Assembly: GCA_016288175.1 (NCBI GenBank)
Contig: JAEEYN010000097.1
Coordinates: forward strand, 1 to 20,608
Source: Bacillota bacterium
GTDB taxonomy: Bacteria > Bacillota > Clostridia > Christensenellales > CAG-138
Direction of reading: 5' to 3'
DNA: 20,608 bases
Part shown: piece after piece, positions 6,936 through 13,982 of the stretch
Layout: each line of letters starts with the position of its first letter
Numbering within the stretch: the first letter of the stretch is position 1
Notes under the pieces: generated by a model
Told to the model about the DNA's origin: nothing
The model's database searches: none
Seen by the model: the letters and a program-made list of their open reading frames with translations, nothing else
Program-made: the position numbers and the translations under genes

Positions 6936-7238
6936 CGGCCGCAGGCCGGAGCAGACCCCCTGAAACTCCCCCGGGAGAGTACGATCCCGGCGAACGCGGG
7001 AGAGCGTAAGCCCGCATGATCCGGGGCTTGAGTTACCCCGGACGGCACCGGGTTTTCCGGGCCGAAGAGCATGGAAAACGAAGGAAAGGAATAACCCGCC
7101 TTTTCTCGGATCTCCAGGCACCACAGCAGTATGAGCTTGCCTTATCACCTCAAGGCAAACCGTCACAGCATCCTGTCGGTGCGGCTGCCCAATCTCAATT
7201 GATGAGCCAGACTTCCTTTGGCTTCAGTTGAGATTGGG
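6936..7238 (+). ncRNA. Candidate structured RNA in the rpmJ-rpsM gap
   Basis: The 369-base gap 6928-7296 holds no convincing gene but nine hairpins that can be paired by eye: 6936-6948, 6971-6990, 6996-7015, 7020-7042, 7043-7064, 7079-7108, 7137-7158, 7159-7180 and 7188-7238. Stems are 5 to about 19 bp. The first five are GC-rich and nearly back to back; the last is an AT-richer 51-base hairpin with an 11-bp perfect outer stem. The rpsM ribosome site GGAGG (7280-7284) follows. None of the hairpins is followed directly by a terminator-like T-tract. The position matches the leader of the alpha operon, where E. coli has an S4-binding leader, but I cannot match this to that or any named RNA family. 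A small ORF at 7016-7231 overlaps it and is rejected. Confidence 0.55.
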
Positions 7239-7296
7239 GACCGGCAGTTTACCACCAAACAACTCGAAACAAAAATTACGGAGGTAATCATTCTTT

Positions 7297-7665
7297 ATGG
7301 CGCGTATTAGCGGCGTAGACCTGCCCAGGGAAAAAAGAGTTGAGATCGGCCTGACCTACATCTACGGTATCGGCCGTAAAACCGCTCAGAACATCCTCGA
7401 AGCGACCGGCGTTGACCCTGATATCAGGGTCAAGGACCTTTCCGAGACGGATGTCAACAAACTCAGAGAGTACATTGACCACAACTGCAAGGTAGAGGGC
7501 GACCTCAGGCGTGAAGTCTCCATGAACATCAAGAGACTGATCGAGGTCGGTTGCTACCGCGGCGTACGTCACCGCAAGGGACTGCCGGTTCGCGGTCAGA
7601 GCACCAAGCAGAATGCTCGCACCCGCAAGGGCCCGAAGCGTTCCGTCGGTAAAGCAAAGAAATAA
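7297..7665 (+). CDS. rpsM: 30S ribosomal protein S13
   Basis: Full-length S13 (122 residues), a 30S head protein that forms intersubunit bridges and touches the P-site tRNA. It starts MARISGVDLPREKRVEIGLTYI-like, and has the family runs YGIGRKTAQNIL (helix-hairpin-helix-like), HNCKVEGDLRREV, RLIEVGCYRGVRHRKGLPVRGQ and the basic tail with NARTRKGPKR. GGAGG lies at 7280-7284, 12 bases from the ATG, a longer spacing than its neighbours. It is the first gene of the alpha operon block. Confidence 0.98.
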   Translation: MARISGVDLPREKRVEIGLTYIYGIGRKTAQNILEATGVDPDIRVKDLSETDVNKLREYIDHNCKVEGDLRREVSMNIKRLIEVGCYRGVRHRKGLPVRGQSTKQNARTRKGPKRSVGKAKK

Positions 7666-7681
7666 GGGAGGACAGTAAAAC

Positions 7682-8089
7682 ATGGCAAAGTCAACAAAGA
7701 CTACTAAAAAGCTTGCGACCCGCAAGCGCCGTGAGCGCAAGAACATCGAACGCGGCCAGGTCCACATTCGTTCTTCCTTCAACAACACCCTCGTTACCGT
7801 TACCGATATGAACGGCAACGCGATCTCCTGGGCGTCCGCAGGCGGCCTCGGCTTCCGCGGTTCCAGGAAGAGCACCCCCTTCGCCGCCCAGATCGCGGCG
7901 GAGACCGCAGCGAAGGCTTCCATGGAGCATGGTATGCACTACGTTGAGGTCTATGTCAAGGGCCCCGGTGCAGGCCGTGAGTCTGCGATCCGTGCGCTCC
8001 AGGCAGCGGGTCTCGAAGTCAACATGATCAAGGACGTCACCCCCATTCCGCATAATGGCTGCCGTCCTCCCAAGCGCAGAAGAGTATAA
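7682..8089 (+). CDS. rpsK: 30S ribosomal protein S11
   Basis: Full-length S11 (135 residues), a platform protein near the mRNA exit channel. Landmarks are the basic N-terminus, GQVHIRSSFNNTLVTVTD, GNAISWASAGGLGFRGSRKSTPFAAQ, and the C-terminal PIPHNGCRPPKRRRV. GGGAGGAC upstream (7667-7674) supports the start. It lies 16 bases after rpsM and 15 before rpsD. Confidence 0.98.
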   Translation: MAKSTKTTKKLATRKRRERKNIERGQVHIRSSFNNTLVTVTDMNGNAISWASAGGLGFRGSRKSTPFAAQIAAETAAKASMEHGMHYVEVYVKGPGAGRESAIRALQAAGLEVNMIKDVTPIPHNGCRPPKRRRV

Positions 8090-8104
8090 GGAGAGCAAAC
8101 GATT

Positions 8105-8740
8105 ATGGCTAGATATACAGATTCCGTTTGCAGGCAGTGCCGTCGTGAAGGCACGAAACTGTTTCTTAAGGGCGACCGTTGCTACAACGAAGCGAAGTGT
8201 GCGATCATGAAGCGCCACACCCCTCCGGGACAGCACGGCCAGGCAAGGGCTCGCAAGATGTCCGAATACGGCACCCAGCTTCGCGAGAAGCAGAAATGCC
8301 GCAGGGCGTACGGCGTTTCCGAATCCCAGTTCCATAAGTATTACGTCATGGCGACGGAAATGCGCGGCGGTCTGACCGGTGAACATATGCTGGTCCTGCT
8401 CGAGCGCCGTCTCGACAACGTCGTCTACCGTCTCTGCCTCGGCGCGAGCCGTGCTCAGGCCCGTCAGTGGATCACCCACGGCCACATCCTCGTCGATGGC
8501 AAGAAGGTCGATATTCCCTCCTACCTTGTGAAGCCCGGTCAGAAGATCAGCGTTCGCACAGGCAGCTTCGATATTGAGTATTTCAAAGCTCTTCGTGAGC
8601 AGGGCGCGGATAAGCCCATCCCCAAGTGGCTGGAGCTTGACGCAGCGAACCTCAGCGGTACCGTGGCAGCAATGCCGCAGCGTGATGACATCGACCTCAC
8701 CATTGAGGAGCACCTCATTGTTGAGTTCTACTCGAGATAA
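8105..8740 (+). CDS. rpsD: 30S ribosomal protein S4, zinc-binding
   Basis: S4 (211 residues) nucleates 30S assembly and in E. coli represses the alpha operon by binding its leader. The N-terminal domain has C9, C12, C26 and C32, the four-cysteine zinc form. The central region has RHTPPGQHG and the S4 RNA-binding domain with RLDNVVYRL and ARQWITHGHILVDGK. The C-terminus IEEHLIVEFYSR is typical. Unlike Bacillus, where rpsD is separate, it sits inside the alpha operon here, as in other Clostridia. That makes autoregulation through the rpsM leader conceivable. Confidence 0.98.
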   Translation: MARYTDSVCRQCRREGTKLFLKGDRCYNEAKCAIMKRHTPPGQHGQARARKMSEYGTQLREKQKCRRAYGVSESQFHKYYVMATEMRGGLTGEHMLVLLERRLDNVVYRLCLGASRAQARQWITHGHILVDGKKVDIPSYLVKPGQKISVRTGSFDIEYFKALREQGADKPIPKWLELDAANLSGTVAAMPQRDDIDLTIEEHLIVEFYSR

Positions 8741-8796
8741 TCATTGCGTCTACCCTGATCTACCGGAACAATAAAAATAAGAGAGGGGATAGTTTG

Positions 8797-9738
8797 ATGT
8801 TAGAAATTGAAAGACCGAAAATCGAGTGCAAAGAACTGAGCGATAATTACGGCATGTTCGTTGTCGAGCCTCTTGAGAGGGGCTTCGGCACGACTCTCGG
8901 CAACTGCCTCCGCCGCGTTCTGCTGAGCTCCATGCCCGGCGCCGCAGCGTCATCCGTAAAGATCGACGGCGTGCTGCACGAGTTTTCGACCGTTCCCGGC
9001 GTCAAGGAGGATGTGACAGAAATCATCCTTAACCTGAAGGAACTCCGTATCAAGCTGCACAGCGATGAGATCGTCACCGTGGCGGTCCATGCCGTCGGCG
9101 AATGCGAGGTTACCGCTGCCGATATTATCCACGACGCTGATGTTGAGATTGTCAACCCCGATCTGCACATCGCAACCCTCGCAGAGGGCGCCGCGCTGAA
9201 CATGGAGATCACCCTTGAAAAGGGTAAGGGCTATGTTTCCGCCGACAAGAACAAGAAGCCGAATATGCCCATCGGCATAATCGCCATCGATTCCATTTTC
9301 ACGCCGATCACGAAGGTCAACTTCCGTGTTGAGGATACCCGCGTCGGTCAGACCACCGACTACGATAAGCTTACTCTCGAAGTCTGGACCAGCGGAACCA
9401 TCCGCCCCGAAGAGGCGGTCGGCATCGCCGCGAAGATCATGTACGAGCATCTCGCGCTGTTCTCCAACCTTACGGACGGCGTACAGACCGTTGAGATGAG
9501 CGGCGAAAACGATGGCGACGGCAAGGACAAGATCCTCGATATGGTCATCGAGGAGCTGGATCTCTCCGTCCGTTCCTACAACTGCCTTAAGCGTGCCGGC
9601 ATCAACACGATCGCCGAGCTGGTTGAGCGCGATGAGGAAGAGATGATGAAGGTTCGCAACCTCGGCCGCAAGTCGCTGGAGGAAGTCCAGCAGAAACTGG
9701 CCGTTCTTGGTCTCTCACTGCGTTCGAACGATGAGTAA
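8797..9738 (+). CDS. rpoA: RNA polymerase alpha subunit
   Basis: The 313-residue alpha subunit, which dimerises to seed RNA polymerase assembly and contacts promoter UP elements and activators. The N-terminal domain has FVVEPLERGFGTTLGNCLRRVLLSS and the EFSTVPGVKEDV region; the C-terminal domain (about 245-305) has the helix-hairpin-helix-like LDLSVRSYNCLKRAGI and RNLGRKSLEEV runs. ATG at 8797 is preferred over the TTG at 8794 because it gives the family start MLEIERP and a better distance from GAGAGGGG (8781-8788). Confidence 0.97.
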   Translation: MLEIERPKIECKELSDNYGMFVVEPLERGFGTTLGNCLRRVLLSSMPGAAASSVKIDGVLHEFSTVPGVKEDVTEIILNLKELRIKLHSDEIVTVAVHAVGECEVTAADIIHDADVEIVNPDLHIATLAEGAALNMEITLEKGKGYVSADKNKKPNMPIGIIAIDSIFTPITKVNFRVEDTRVGQTTDYDKLTLEVWTSGTIRPEEAVGIAAKIMYEHLALFSNLTDGVQTVEMSGENDGDGKDKILDMVIEELDLSVRSYNCLKRAGINTIAELVERDEEEMMKVRNLGRKSLEEVQQKLAVLGLSLRSNDE

Positions 9739-9785
9739 CTCGCTATCTGATAGTATCAGCGATTCATAATTAGGAGGAAAGATTA

Positions 9786-10277
9786 ATGCCTAACCGTAAG
9801 CTTAACAAAGCCACCGATCAGCGTGATGCCATGCTTCGCAATATGGTGACCGCATTCCTTTGGAACGGCAAGCTCGTAACCACCGAAGCCCGTGCGAAGG
9901 AAGTCCGTCCCATTGCCGAGAAGCTCATCACCCTGGCAGTGTCTGAATATAAGAATTCCGAAACCGTTAAGAAGACCGTCATCAACGACAAGAAGCAGAG
10001 CGTTGAAGTTGACAAGGTCGTCGATAAGCCCTCGAAGCTCCATGCCCGCAGGCAGATCATGGCGTACCTTTACGATCTCCCCCTCACCCGTGAGCCCAAG
10101 GAGAGCGCGAAGGATTTCCGTGCCCGCGTTAAGGAGACCCCCCATCCCGTCGTCGAGAAGCTCTTCCGTGAGCTCGCTCCGAAGTATGACGGCATGAACG
10201 GCGGCTACGTTCGCATCTTCAAGCTCGGGCCCCGTCGCGGCGACGGCGCAGAGGTCTGCATGCTGGAGCTCAAATAA
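9786..10277 (+). CDS. rplQ: 50S ribosomal protein L17 with two insertions
   Basis: L17 lines the polypeptide exit tunnel region of the large subunit. The 163-residue protein has the family segments RKLNKATDQRDAMLRNMV, TTEARAKEVRPIAEKLITL, LHARRQ and the C-terminal NGGYVRIFKLGPRRGDGAE. It is about 45-50 residues longer than the E. coli-type protein because of a lysine-rich insertion of about 29 residues before LHARRQ and a second of about 20 after it. TAGGAGG at 9771-9777 fixes the start. It is the last gene of the operon and is followed by a terminator. Confidence 0.97.
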   Translation: MPNRKLNKATDQRDAMLRNMVTAFLWNGKLVTTEARAKEVRPIAEKLITLAVSEYKNSETVKKTVINDKKQSVEVDKVVDKPSKLHARRQIMAYLYDLPLTREPKESAKDFRARVKETPHPVVEKLFRELAPKYDGMNGGYVRIFKLGPRRGDGAEVCMLELK

Positions 10278-10300
10278 TTCGGCTTGATGCAGAAGCATTG

Positions 10301-10335
10301 ACGCAGGTTCCCGAAAAGGAGCCTGCGTTTTCGTT
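10301..10335 (+). terminator. Intrinsic terminator after rplQ
   Basis: ACGCAGG (10301-10307) pairs with CCTGCGT (10322-10328), with an inner TCC/GGA pairing, followed by TTTCGTTT. It lies 24 bases after the rplQ stop and ends the ribosomal protein operon. Confidence 0.75.
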
Positions 10336-10344
10336 TATACCGGA

Positions 10345-10374
10345 TTTGCATACCGCTTCGTTTCGTGTTATACT
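10345..10374 (+). promoter_or_regulatory. Promoter of the hydrolase gene
   Basis: TATACT at 10369-10374 is preceded by TG one base upstream, an extended -10 element. A weak -35 candidate TTTGCA lies at 10345-10350 with an 18-base spacer. It is placed between the rplQ terminator and the hydrolase start. Confidence 0.55.
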
Positions 10375-10402
10375 GACGGAAAGAAAGAATGCGGAGGCCG
10401 AT

Positions 10403-11341
10403 ATGGTATTCCTTTATGTTTTTCTCGGTTTGCTCGTTTTGACGCTCGGCATGAGCTATCTGCTTTACAGGCTGACGCTCTATAATAAGCCGAAGCATAA
10501 GCTCATCCCCTGGGATATGCCGACGGAGGAGCACCTTACGCATCTCAAGGACGAGGAGCTTGAGCTCACCCTCGGCTGGATCCGCGAAAACCTCGACCTG
10601 CCCTATGAAAAGGTCGGCATCACTTCGTACGACGGGCTGAAGCTCGCCGGCCGGTACTATGATTTCAAGGATGGTGCGCCGGTCGTGATGATGTTCCACG
10701 GCTACAGGGGCGACGGTCCCGCGGATTTCCGCGGCATCTTCCGGATGGTCCGCAGCCTCGGCTACAACATCCTGCTCGTTTCCCAAAGGGCGCAGGGCGA
10801 GAGCGAGGGCCGCGCGATCACCCTTGCCGTCCGCGAAAAATACGACTGCCGCGATTGGGCGAAGTTCGCCGCGGAGAAATTCGGGAAGGAAACGCCGGTC
10901 GCGCTTTTCGGCGCCTCGATGGGCTGCGCGACGGTGCTGATGGCTTCCGGCCTCGAGCTGCCCGAAAACATCCGCTGCATCGTTGCGGACTGCGGCTTCA
11001 CAACGCCGAAAGCAATCGTGAAAAAGGTCATGCGCGATATGAAGATCCCTCTTCTTTATCCGCTCGCGTGGCTCGGCGCGCTCATTTTCTGCGGTATTCG
11101 CCTCAGCGACGACGGCGCTCCGCAGGCGCTTAAGAAGAACAAACTGCCCGTGCTGTTCATCCACGGCGAAAAGGATAATTTCGTGCCCTGCGAAATGAGC
11201 CGCGAAAACTATGCCGCCGCGGCCTGTGAAAAGAAGCTCGTGACCTATGAAAAAGCGGCGCATCTGCACAGCTATATCGATTATCCGGAGGAGTACACCG
11301 CGGAGGTGCGGGAGTTCCTCGGGAAGCATCTTCGCGCCTGA
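10403..11341 (+). CDS. Membrane-anchored alpha/beta hydrolase
   Basis: A 312-residue serine hydrolase of the alpha/beta fold. One N-terminal membrane helix (about 2-22) suggests anchoring, with the catalytic domain following. Visible active-site elements: FHGYRGDG (about 98-105, oxyanion region), nucleophile S172 in GASMG, acid D258 in HGEKD, and base H287 in KAAHLHS. This set matches the family of small bacterial 'alpha/beta hydrolase, BAAT/prolyl-oligopeptidase-like' enzymes of unknown substrate. ATG at 10403 is chosen with GCGGAGG at 10391-10397; an upstream in-frame TTG at 10298 would run through the rplQ terminator. It appears monocistronic. The substrate cannot be told from sequence. 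Confidence 0.85.
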   Translation: MVFLYVFLGLLVLTLGMSYLLYRLTLYNKPKHKLIPWDMPTEEHLTHLKDEELELTLGWIRENLDLPYEKVGITSYDGLKLAGRYYDFKDGAPVVMMFHGYRGDGPADFRGIFRMVRSLGYNILLVSQRAQGESEGRAITLAVREKYDCRDWAKFAAEKFGKETPVALFGASMGCATVLMASGLELPENIRCIVADCGFTTPKAIVKKVMRDMKIPLLYPLAWLGALIFCGIRLSDDGAPQALKKNKLPVLFIHGEKDNFVPCEMSRENYAAAACEKKLVTYEKAAHLHSYIDYPEEYTAEVREFLGKHLRA

Positions 11342-11352
11342 CGCGGTTTTTT
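11333..11352 (+). terminator. Weak terminator at the hydrolase stop
   Basis: CGCG (11333-11336) pairs with CGCG (11342-11345) over a five-base loop that includes the stop codon, followed by G and six T. The stem is short, so efficiency is doubtful. Confidence 0.35.
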
Positions 11353-11363
11353 GGGCAAAACAC

Positions 11364-11392
11364 TTGACGATTGTCTGAAATCGGACTATAAT
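11364..11392 (+). promoter_or_regulatory. Promoter of marR-MATE
   Basis: TTGACG (11364-11369), a 17-base spacer, and TATAAT (11387-11392) form a near-consensus sigma-A promoter. The predicted start is near 11399, about 34 bases before the marR ATG. The spacer and start region carry the two arms of an inverted repeat. Confidence 0.8.
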
Positions 11393-11408
11393 CTCCCTGA
11401 TTTCAGAC
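11373..11408. promoter_or_regulatory. Inverted repeat over the marR promoter (likely operator)
   Basis: GTCTGAAATC (11373-11382) is repeated exactly in inverted form as GATTTCAGAC (11399-11408), with 16 bases between. The arms flank the -10 hexamer, so a bound dimer or pair of dimers would block RNA polymerase. MarR proteins commonly repress their own promoter. The right arm is followed by TTTTTT, so in RNA coming from upstream the same repeat could also act as a terminator hairpin. Confidence 0.6.
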
Positions 11409-11432
11409 TTTTTTAAGGAAAGAATCGGAAAC

Positions 11433-11894
11433 ATGCAAAGATCATTAACCGAGTACAACAGTATCCTTCGCCTGCTCGATGATGTATACGGAAAATTCAA
11501 GCGCTGCTTCGATCTGCCCGGCTGTTCGGTCTGGGTGCTGTACACGCTGCGCACGGCGTCGGCTCCATGCACGCAGGCGGAGATCTGCGAAGGGATGATG
11601 ATTCCGAAGCAGAGCATCAATTCCGCGATCAAAAGGCTGCTCGCGGACGGCTGCATCGCGCTGAAGCAGGGCGGCGACCGCAGGGAAAAGCTGATCTCGC
11701 TGACCGAAAAGGGCAAGGCGCTTGCCGCGAGAACGGTCGACCGGATGATCGCCGAGGAGGAAAAGGCGTTCCTGGCGATGCCGGAGAGCGAAAGGATGCA
11801 GTTCCTGTGGCTGTTCCGCAGATATGCCGAGCTTTTGAAGGCGGGGACCGAGATTGCGATCCGCACGCCGGAGGAGGGCGAAGATGAGCGCTGA
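11433..11894 (+). CDS. MarR-family transcriptional regulator
   Basis: A 153-residue winged-helix regulator. The helix-turn-helix region is about residues 45-75 (TQAEICEGMMIPKQSINSAI-like), and the wing includes GDRREKLISLTEKGKA, a MarR signature. Helices at both ends would form the dimer interface. Its last 11 bases overlap the MATE gene, so the two are one transcript and probably translationally coupled. The inverted repeat at its promoter suggests self-repression relieved by a ligand exported by the transporter, which is inference. AAGGAAAG lies before the ATG. Confidence 0.9.
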   Translation: MQRSLTEYNSILRLLDDVYGKFKRCFDLPGCSVWVLYTLRTASAPCTQAEICEGMMIPKQSINSAIKRLLADGCIALKQGGDRREKLISLTEKGKALAARTVDRMIAEEEKAFLAMPESERMQFLWLFRRYAELLKAGTEIAIRTPEEGEDER

Positions 11895-13224
11895 AAAGAG
11901 CATCCGGCTTTCCGACCATTTTACTTATAAACGCCTGCTGCGCTTCACGCTTTCGCCGATCGTGATGATGGTCTTCACCTCCATCTACGGCGTTGTGGAC
12001 GGGCTTTTTGTTTCGAATTTCGTCGGGAAAACGCCGTTCGCGGCGATCAACCTCATCATGCCCTTCGTGATGCTGACCGGCGGCATCGGCTTCATGGTCG
12101 GCACCGGCGGCACAGCTCTCGTTTCGAAAAACCTCGGCGAGGGCGAAAATGAGCTCGCGCGGAAGCATTTCACGATGATGGTGATGTTCGACGTCCTGCT
12201 CGGCGCAGTCATCACCGCTGTCGGCGTTGCCGTCATGCCGCCCGTCGCAAGGCTTTTCAAAGCCACGCCGGAGATGATGGACGACTGCGTGACCTATGGC
12301 CGCATCATGGTCGCTTTCACGCCCTCCTTCATGCTCCAGACACTTTTCCACAGCTTCTGCATCGCGGCGGAGAGGCCGAACCTCGGTTTGATCGCGACAG
12401 TCGCGGCGGGGCTCACGAACATGGCGCTCGACGCGCTGTTCATCGCCGTTTTCAAATGGGGCGTTGTCGGCGCCGCTGTCGCGACGGGGCTCGCGCAGTG
12501 CGTCGGCGCGGCGATCCCGTTGATCTTCTTTATTAAGAAGGGACGCACGCAGCTTTGGTTCGTCCGCACATGGATCAAATGGAAGGTGATCCTCAAGGCC
12601 TGCGCGAACGGCGCTTCGGAGCTGCTTTCGTCGATCTCGAGCTCGATCGTCGGCATGGCTTACAACTGGCAGCTGATGCGCTTCGCCGGCGAAAACGGCG
12701 TTGCGGCATACGGCGTTCTGATGTACGTCAACTTCATCTTCATCGCTATGTTCATCGGCTATTCGGTCGGCAGCGCGCCGATCATCGGCTTCAATTTCGG
12801 CGCGAAGAACCGCTCCGAGCTCAAAAACATGCTCAAAAAAAGCACGGTGCTCCTGCTTTCGGCGGGCGTCTTCATGGCGGTGCTCGCGGAGCTGCTTGCG
12901 CCGGTGCTCGCCGGCATCTTCGTCAGCTACGATAAACAGCTCTACGATATGACGGTCGGCGCGTTCCGCATCTTCTCGCTTTCGTTCCTGATCGCGGGGA
13001 TGAATATCTTCATCTCCTCCTTCTTCACGGCGCTCAACAACGGCGCGGTGTCGGCGGCGGTCTCGTTCCTTCGAACGCTCGTTTTCCAGCTCGGAACGGT
13101 CTTTCTGATCCCGCTGATCTTCGGGCTCGACGGCATCTGGATCGCGATCGTGGCGGCGGAGGCGCTGGCCCTCGCGGTCGGGTTCGTTTTCCTTGCCGCG
13201 AACAGGAAAAAATACGGTTATTGA
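11884..13224 (+). CDS. MATE-family efflux transporter
   Basis: A 446-residue membrane protein with about twelve hydrophobic segments, of the multidrug and toxin extrusion type, driving export with H+ or Na+. The N-terminal half has SIYGVVDGLFVSNFVG and GGTALVSKNLGEGE, both typical of MATE proteins; the second half repeats the pattern with a QLMRFAGENGVAAYGVLMY segment and GSAPIIGFNFGAKN. ATG at 11884 is preferred to one ten codons upstream because GGAGGAGGG lies at 11871-11879 and the upstream residues are a basic run read from marR. Substrate unknown. Confidence 0.93.
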   Translation: MSAEKSIRLSDHFTYKRLLRFTLSPIVMMVFTSIYGVVDGLFVSNFVGKTPFAAINLIMPFVMLTGGIGFMVGTGGTALVSKNLGEGENELARKHFTMMVMFDVLLGAVITAVGVAVMPPVARLFKATPEMMDDCVTYGRIMVAFTPSFMLQTLFHSFCIAAERPNLGLIATVAAGLTNMALDALFIAVFKWGVVGAAVATGLAQCVGAAIPLIFFIKKGRTQLWFVRTWIKWKVILKACANGASELLSSISSSIVGMAYNWQLMRFAGENGVAAYGVLMYVNFIFIAMFIGYSVGSAPIIGFNFGAKNRSELKNMLKKSTVLLLSAGVFMAVLAELLAPVLAGIFVSYDKQLYDMTVGAFRIFSLSFLIAGMNIFISSFFTALNNGAVSAAVSFLRTLVFQLGTVFLIPLIFGLDGIWIAIVAAEALALAVGFVFLAANRKKYGY

Positions 13225-13240
13225 ACGGAGGTGACCCGCC

Positions 13241-13924
13241 ATGAAAAGCAGCTTGAGGATCCTTGCACCGGCTTTGCTTGCCGCCCTGCTTTTCGCGGCC
13301 TGCGTGAAGGAGCAGGATGTCGTTTACGAGCCGACGCGGCAGCGCACGGCGGATGAAGCGGCGGACGGCACAGTTCCCGACAATGTTGTGAATCTTGAGG
13401 ATATCCTCGATGAAAACGGCGCGGAGGACTGCGCCGGCGCGCTCTATTCGGATTATGCCTTCGGCTTTTCGGAGCTCGAGGAGCTTTCCCTTCTGATCGT
13501 TCGCGGGCGGGTCATGTCAGTTCGCCCCGCTTCCGAAAGGAACCTCGCGCAGGAGGCGGAGGTGGATATCTCCGAAACCTACAAAGGCGCGGAGTTCCCG
13601 AAGATCCGGCTCTATCAGCTCTGTGATAACGCCGTGCGGGAGGGCGGGGAGTACATCCTCTTCCTCGGCGCGCAGTACCCGGACGACCCCGATTCGGATG
13701 TTTTCTATACCGTCGGCGGCTGTCAGGGCAGCATCGAACTCGTCGGCGCGGGTGGGGAGAGCAATCTTCGGTTGAAGCTCAATTCCGCCGCGATCTATGA
13801 TGAGGACCTTTTAAACTGGCTGAATGCGAACCTCGGCCTCGGTTCCGAAACCTTCTGCCCGATCTTCGAGGTGGGGACTGCCGCGGACAGGAACGCGGAA
13901 AAATACGGAGAGTTCGGGGACTGA
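13241..13924 (+). CDS. Putative lipoprotein, unrecognised family
   Basis: A 227-residue predicted lipoprotein. The N-terminus has two basic residues, a hydrophobic stretch and LLFAAC with C21 as the likely lipidated residue; F at -3 is less usual. Residues about 22-75 are acidic and polar, a probable linker. The next part has the pattern LLIVRGRVMSV, then VDISETYKGAE, then EGGEYILFLG and GGCQGS. This resembles secreted bacterial beta-barrel proteins with a YKG...GEEYLLFL pattern, perhaps netrin/TIMP-like in fold, but I cannot assign a family. GGAGGTGA at 13228-13235 is an excellent ribosome site. It lies 16 bases after the MATE gene and probably shares its transcript. Confidence 0.8.
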   Translation: MKSSLRILAPALLAALLFAACVKEQDVVYEPTRQRTADEAADGTVPDNVVNLEDILDENGAEDCAGALYSDYAFGFSELEELSLLIVRGRVMSVRPASERNLAQEAEVDISETYKGAEFPKIRLYQLCDNAVREGGEYILFLGAQYPDDPDSDVFYTVGGCQGSIELVGAGGESNLRLKLNSAAIYDEDLLNWLNANLGLGSETFCPIFEVGTAADRNAEKYGEFGD

Positions 13925-13938
13925 CACCGGAAATAAGG

Positions 13939-13966
13939 AAAAGGACTGCCCCGCGGCAGTCCTTTT
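13939..13966. terminator. Bidirectional intrinsic terminator
   Basis: A perfect 12-bp stem, 13939-13950 with 13955-13966, with loop CCGC. The arms begin with AAAA and end with TTTT, so it works for both strands. It separates the convergent lipoprotein gene (+) and the pseudouridine synthase gene (-). Confidence 0.9.
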
Positions 13967-13982
13967 ACTGTTCTTTCACGCA

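Noticed and set aside
7016..7231. 71-residue ORF on + (and an 80-residue ORF on -) in the rpmJ-rpsM gap
   Set aside because: No good ribosome site, low-complexity unrecognisable protein, and the bases are fully explained by a run of hairpins.
6928..7296. Group II or group I intron remnant in the rpmJ-rpsM gap
   Set aside because: I could not find a recognisable domain V, intron boundary motif or intron-encoded protein; kept as an unexplained structured RNA instead.
9739..9785. Small hairpin CTGAT-AGT-ATCAG between rpoA and rplQ as a terminator
   Set aside because: Five-bp AT-rich stem with no T-tract, directly before a strong rplQ ribosome site; not a credible terminator.
10298..10402. TTG start extending the hydrolase by 35 residues
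   Set aside because: It would place the rplQ terminator and the hydrolase promoter inside the coding region; ATG 10403 has its own ribosome site.
10205..11866. 553-residue minus-strand ORF opposite the hydrolase
   Set aside because: Crosses two promoters and a terminator, has no recognisable domain, and mirrors the real coding frame.
11629..13242. 537-residue minus-strand ORF opposite marR and the MATE gene
   Set aside because: Extremely Arg/Asp/Glu/His-rich, no motifs, no ribosome site; a codon-bias shadow of the real + strand genes.
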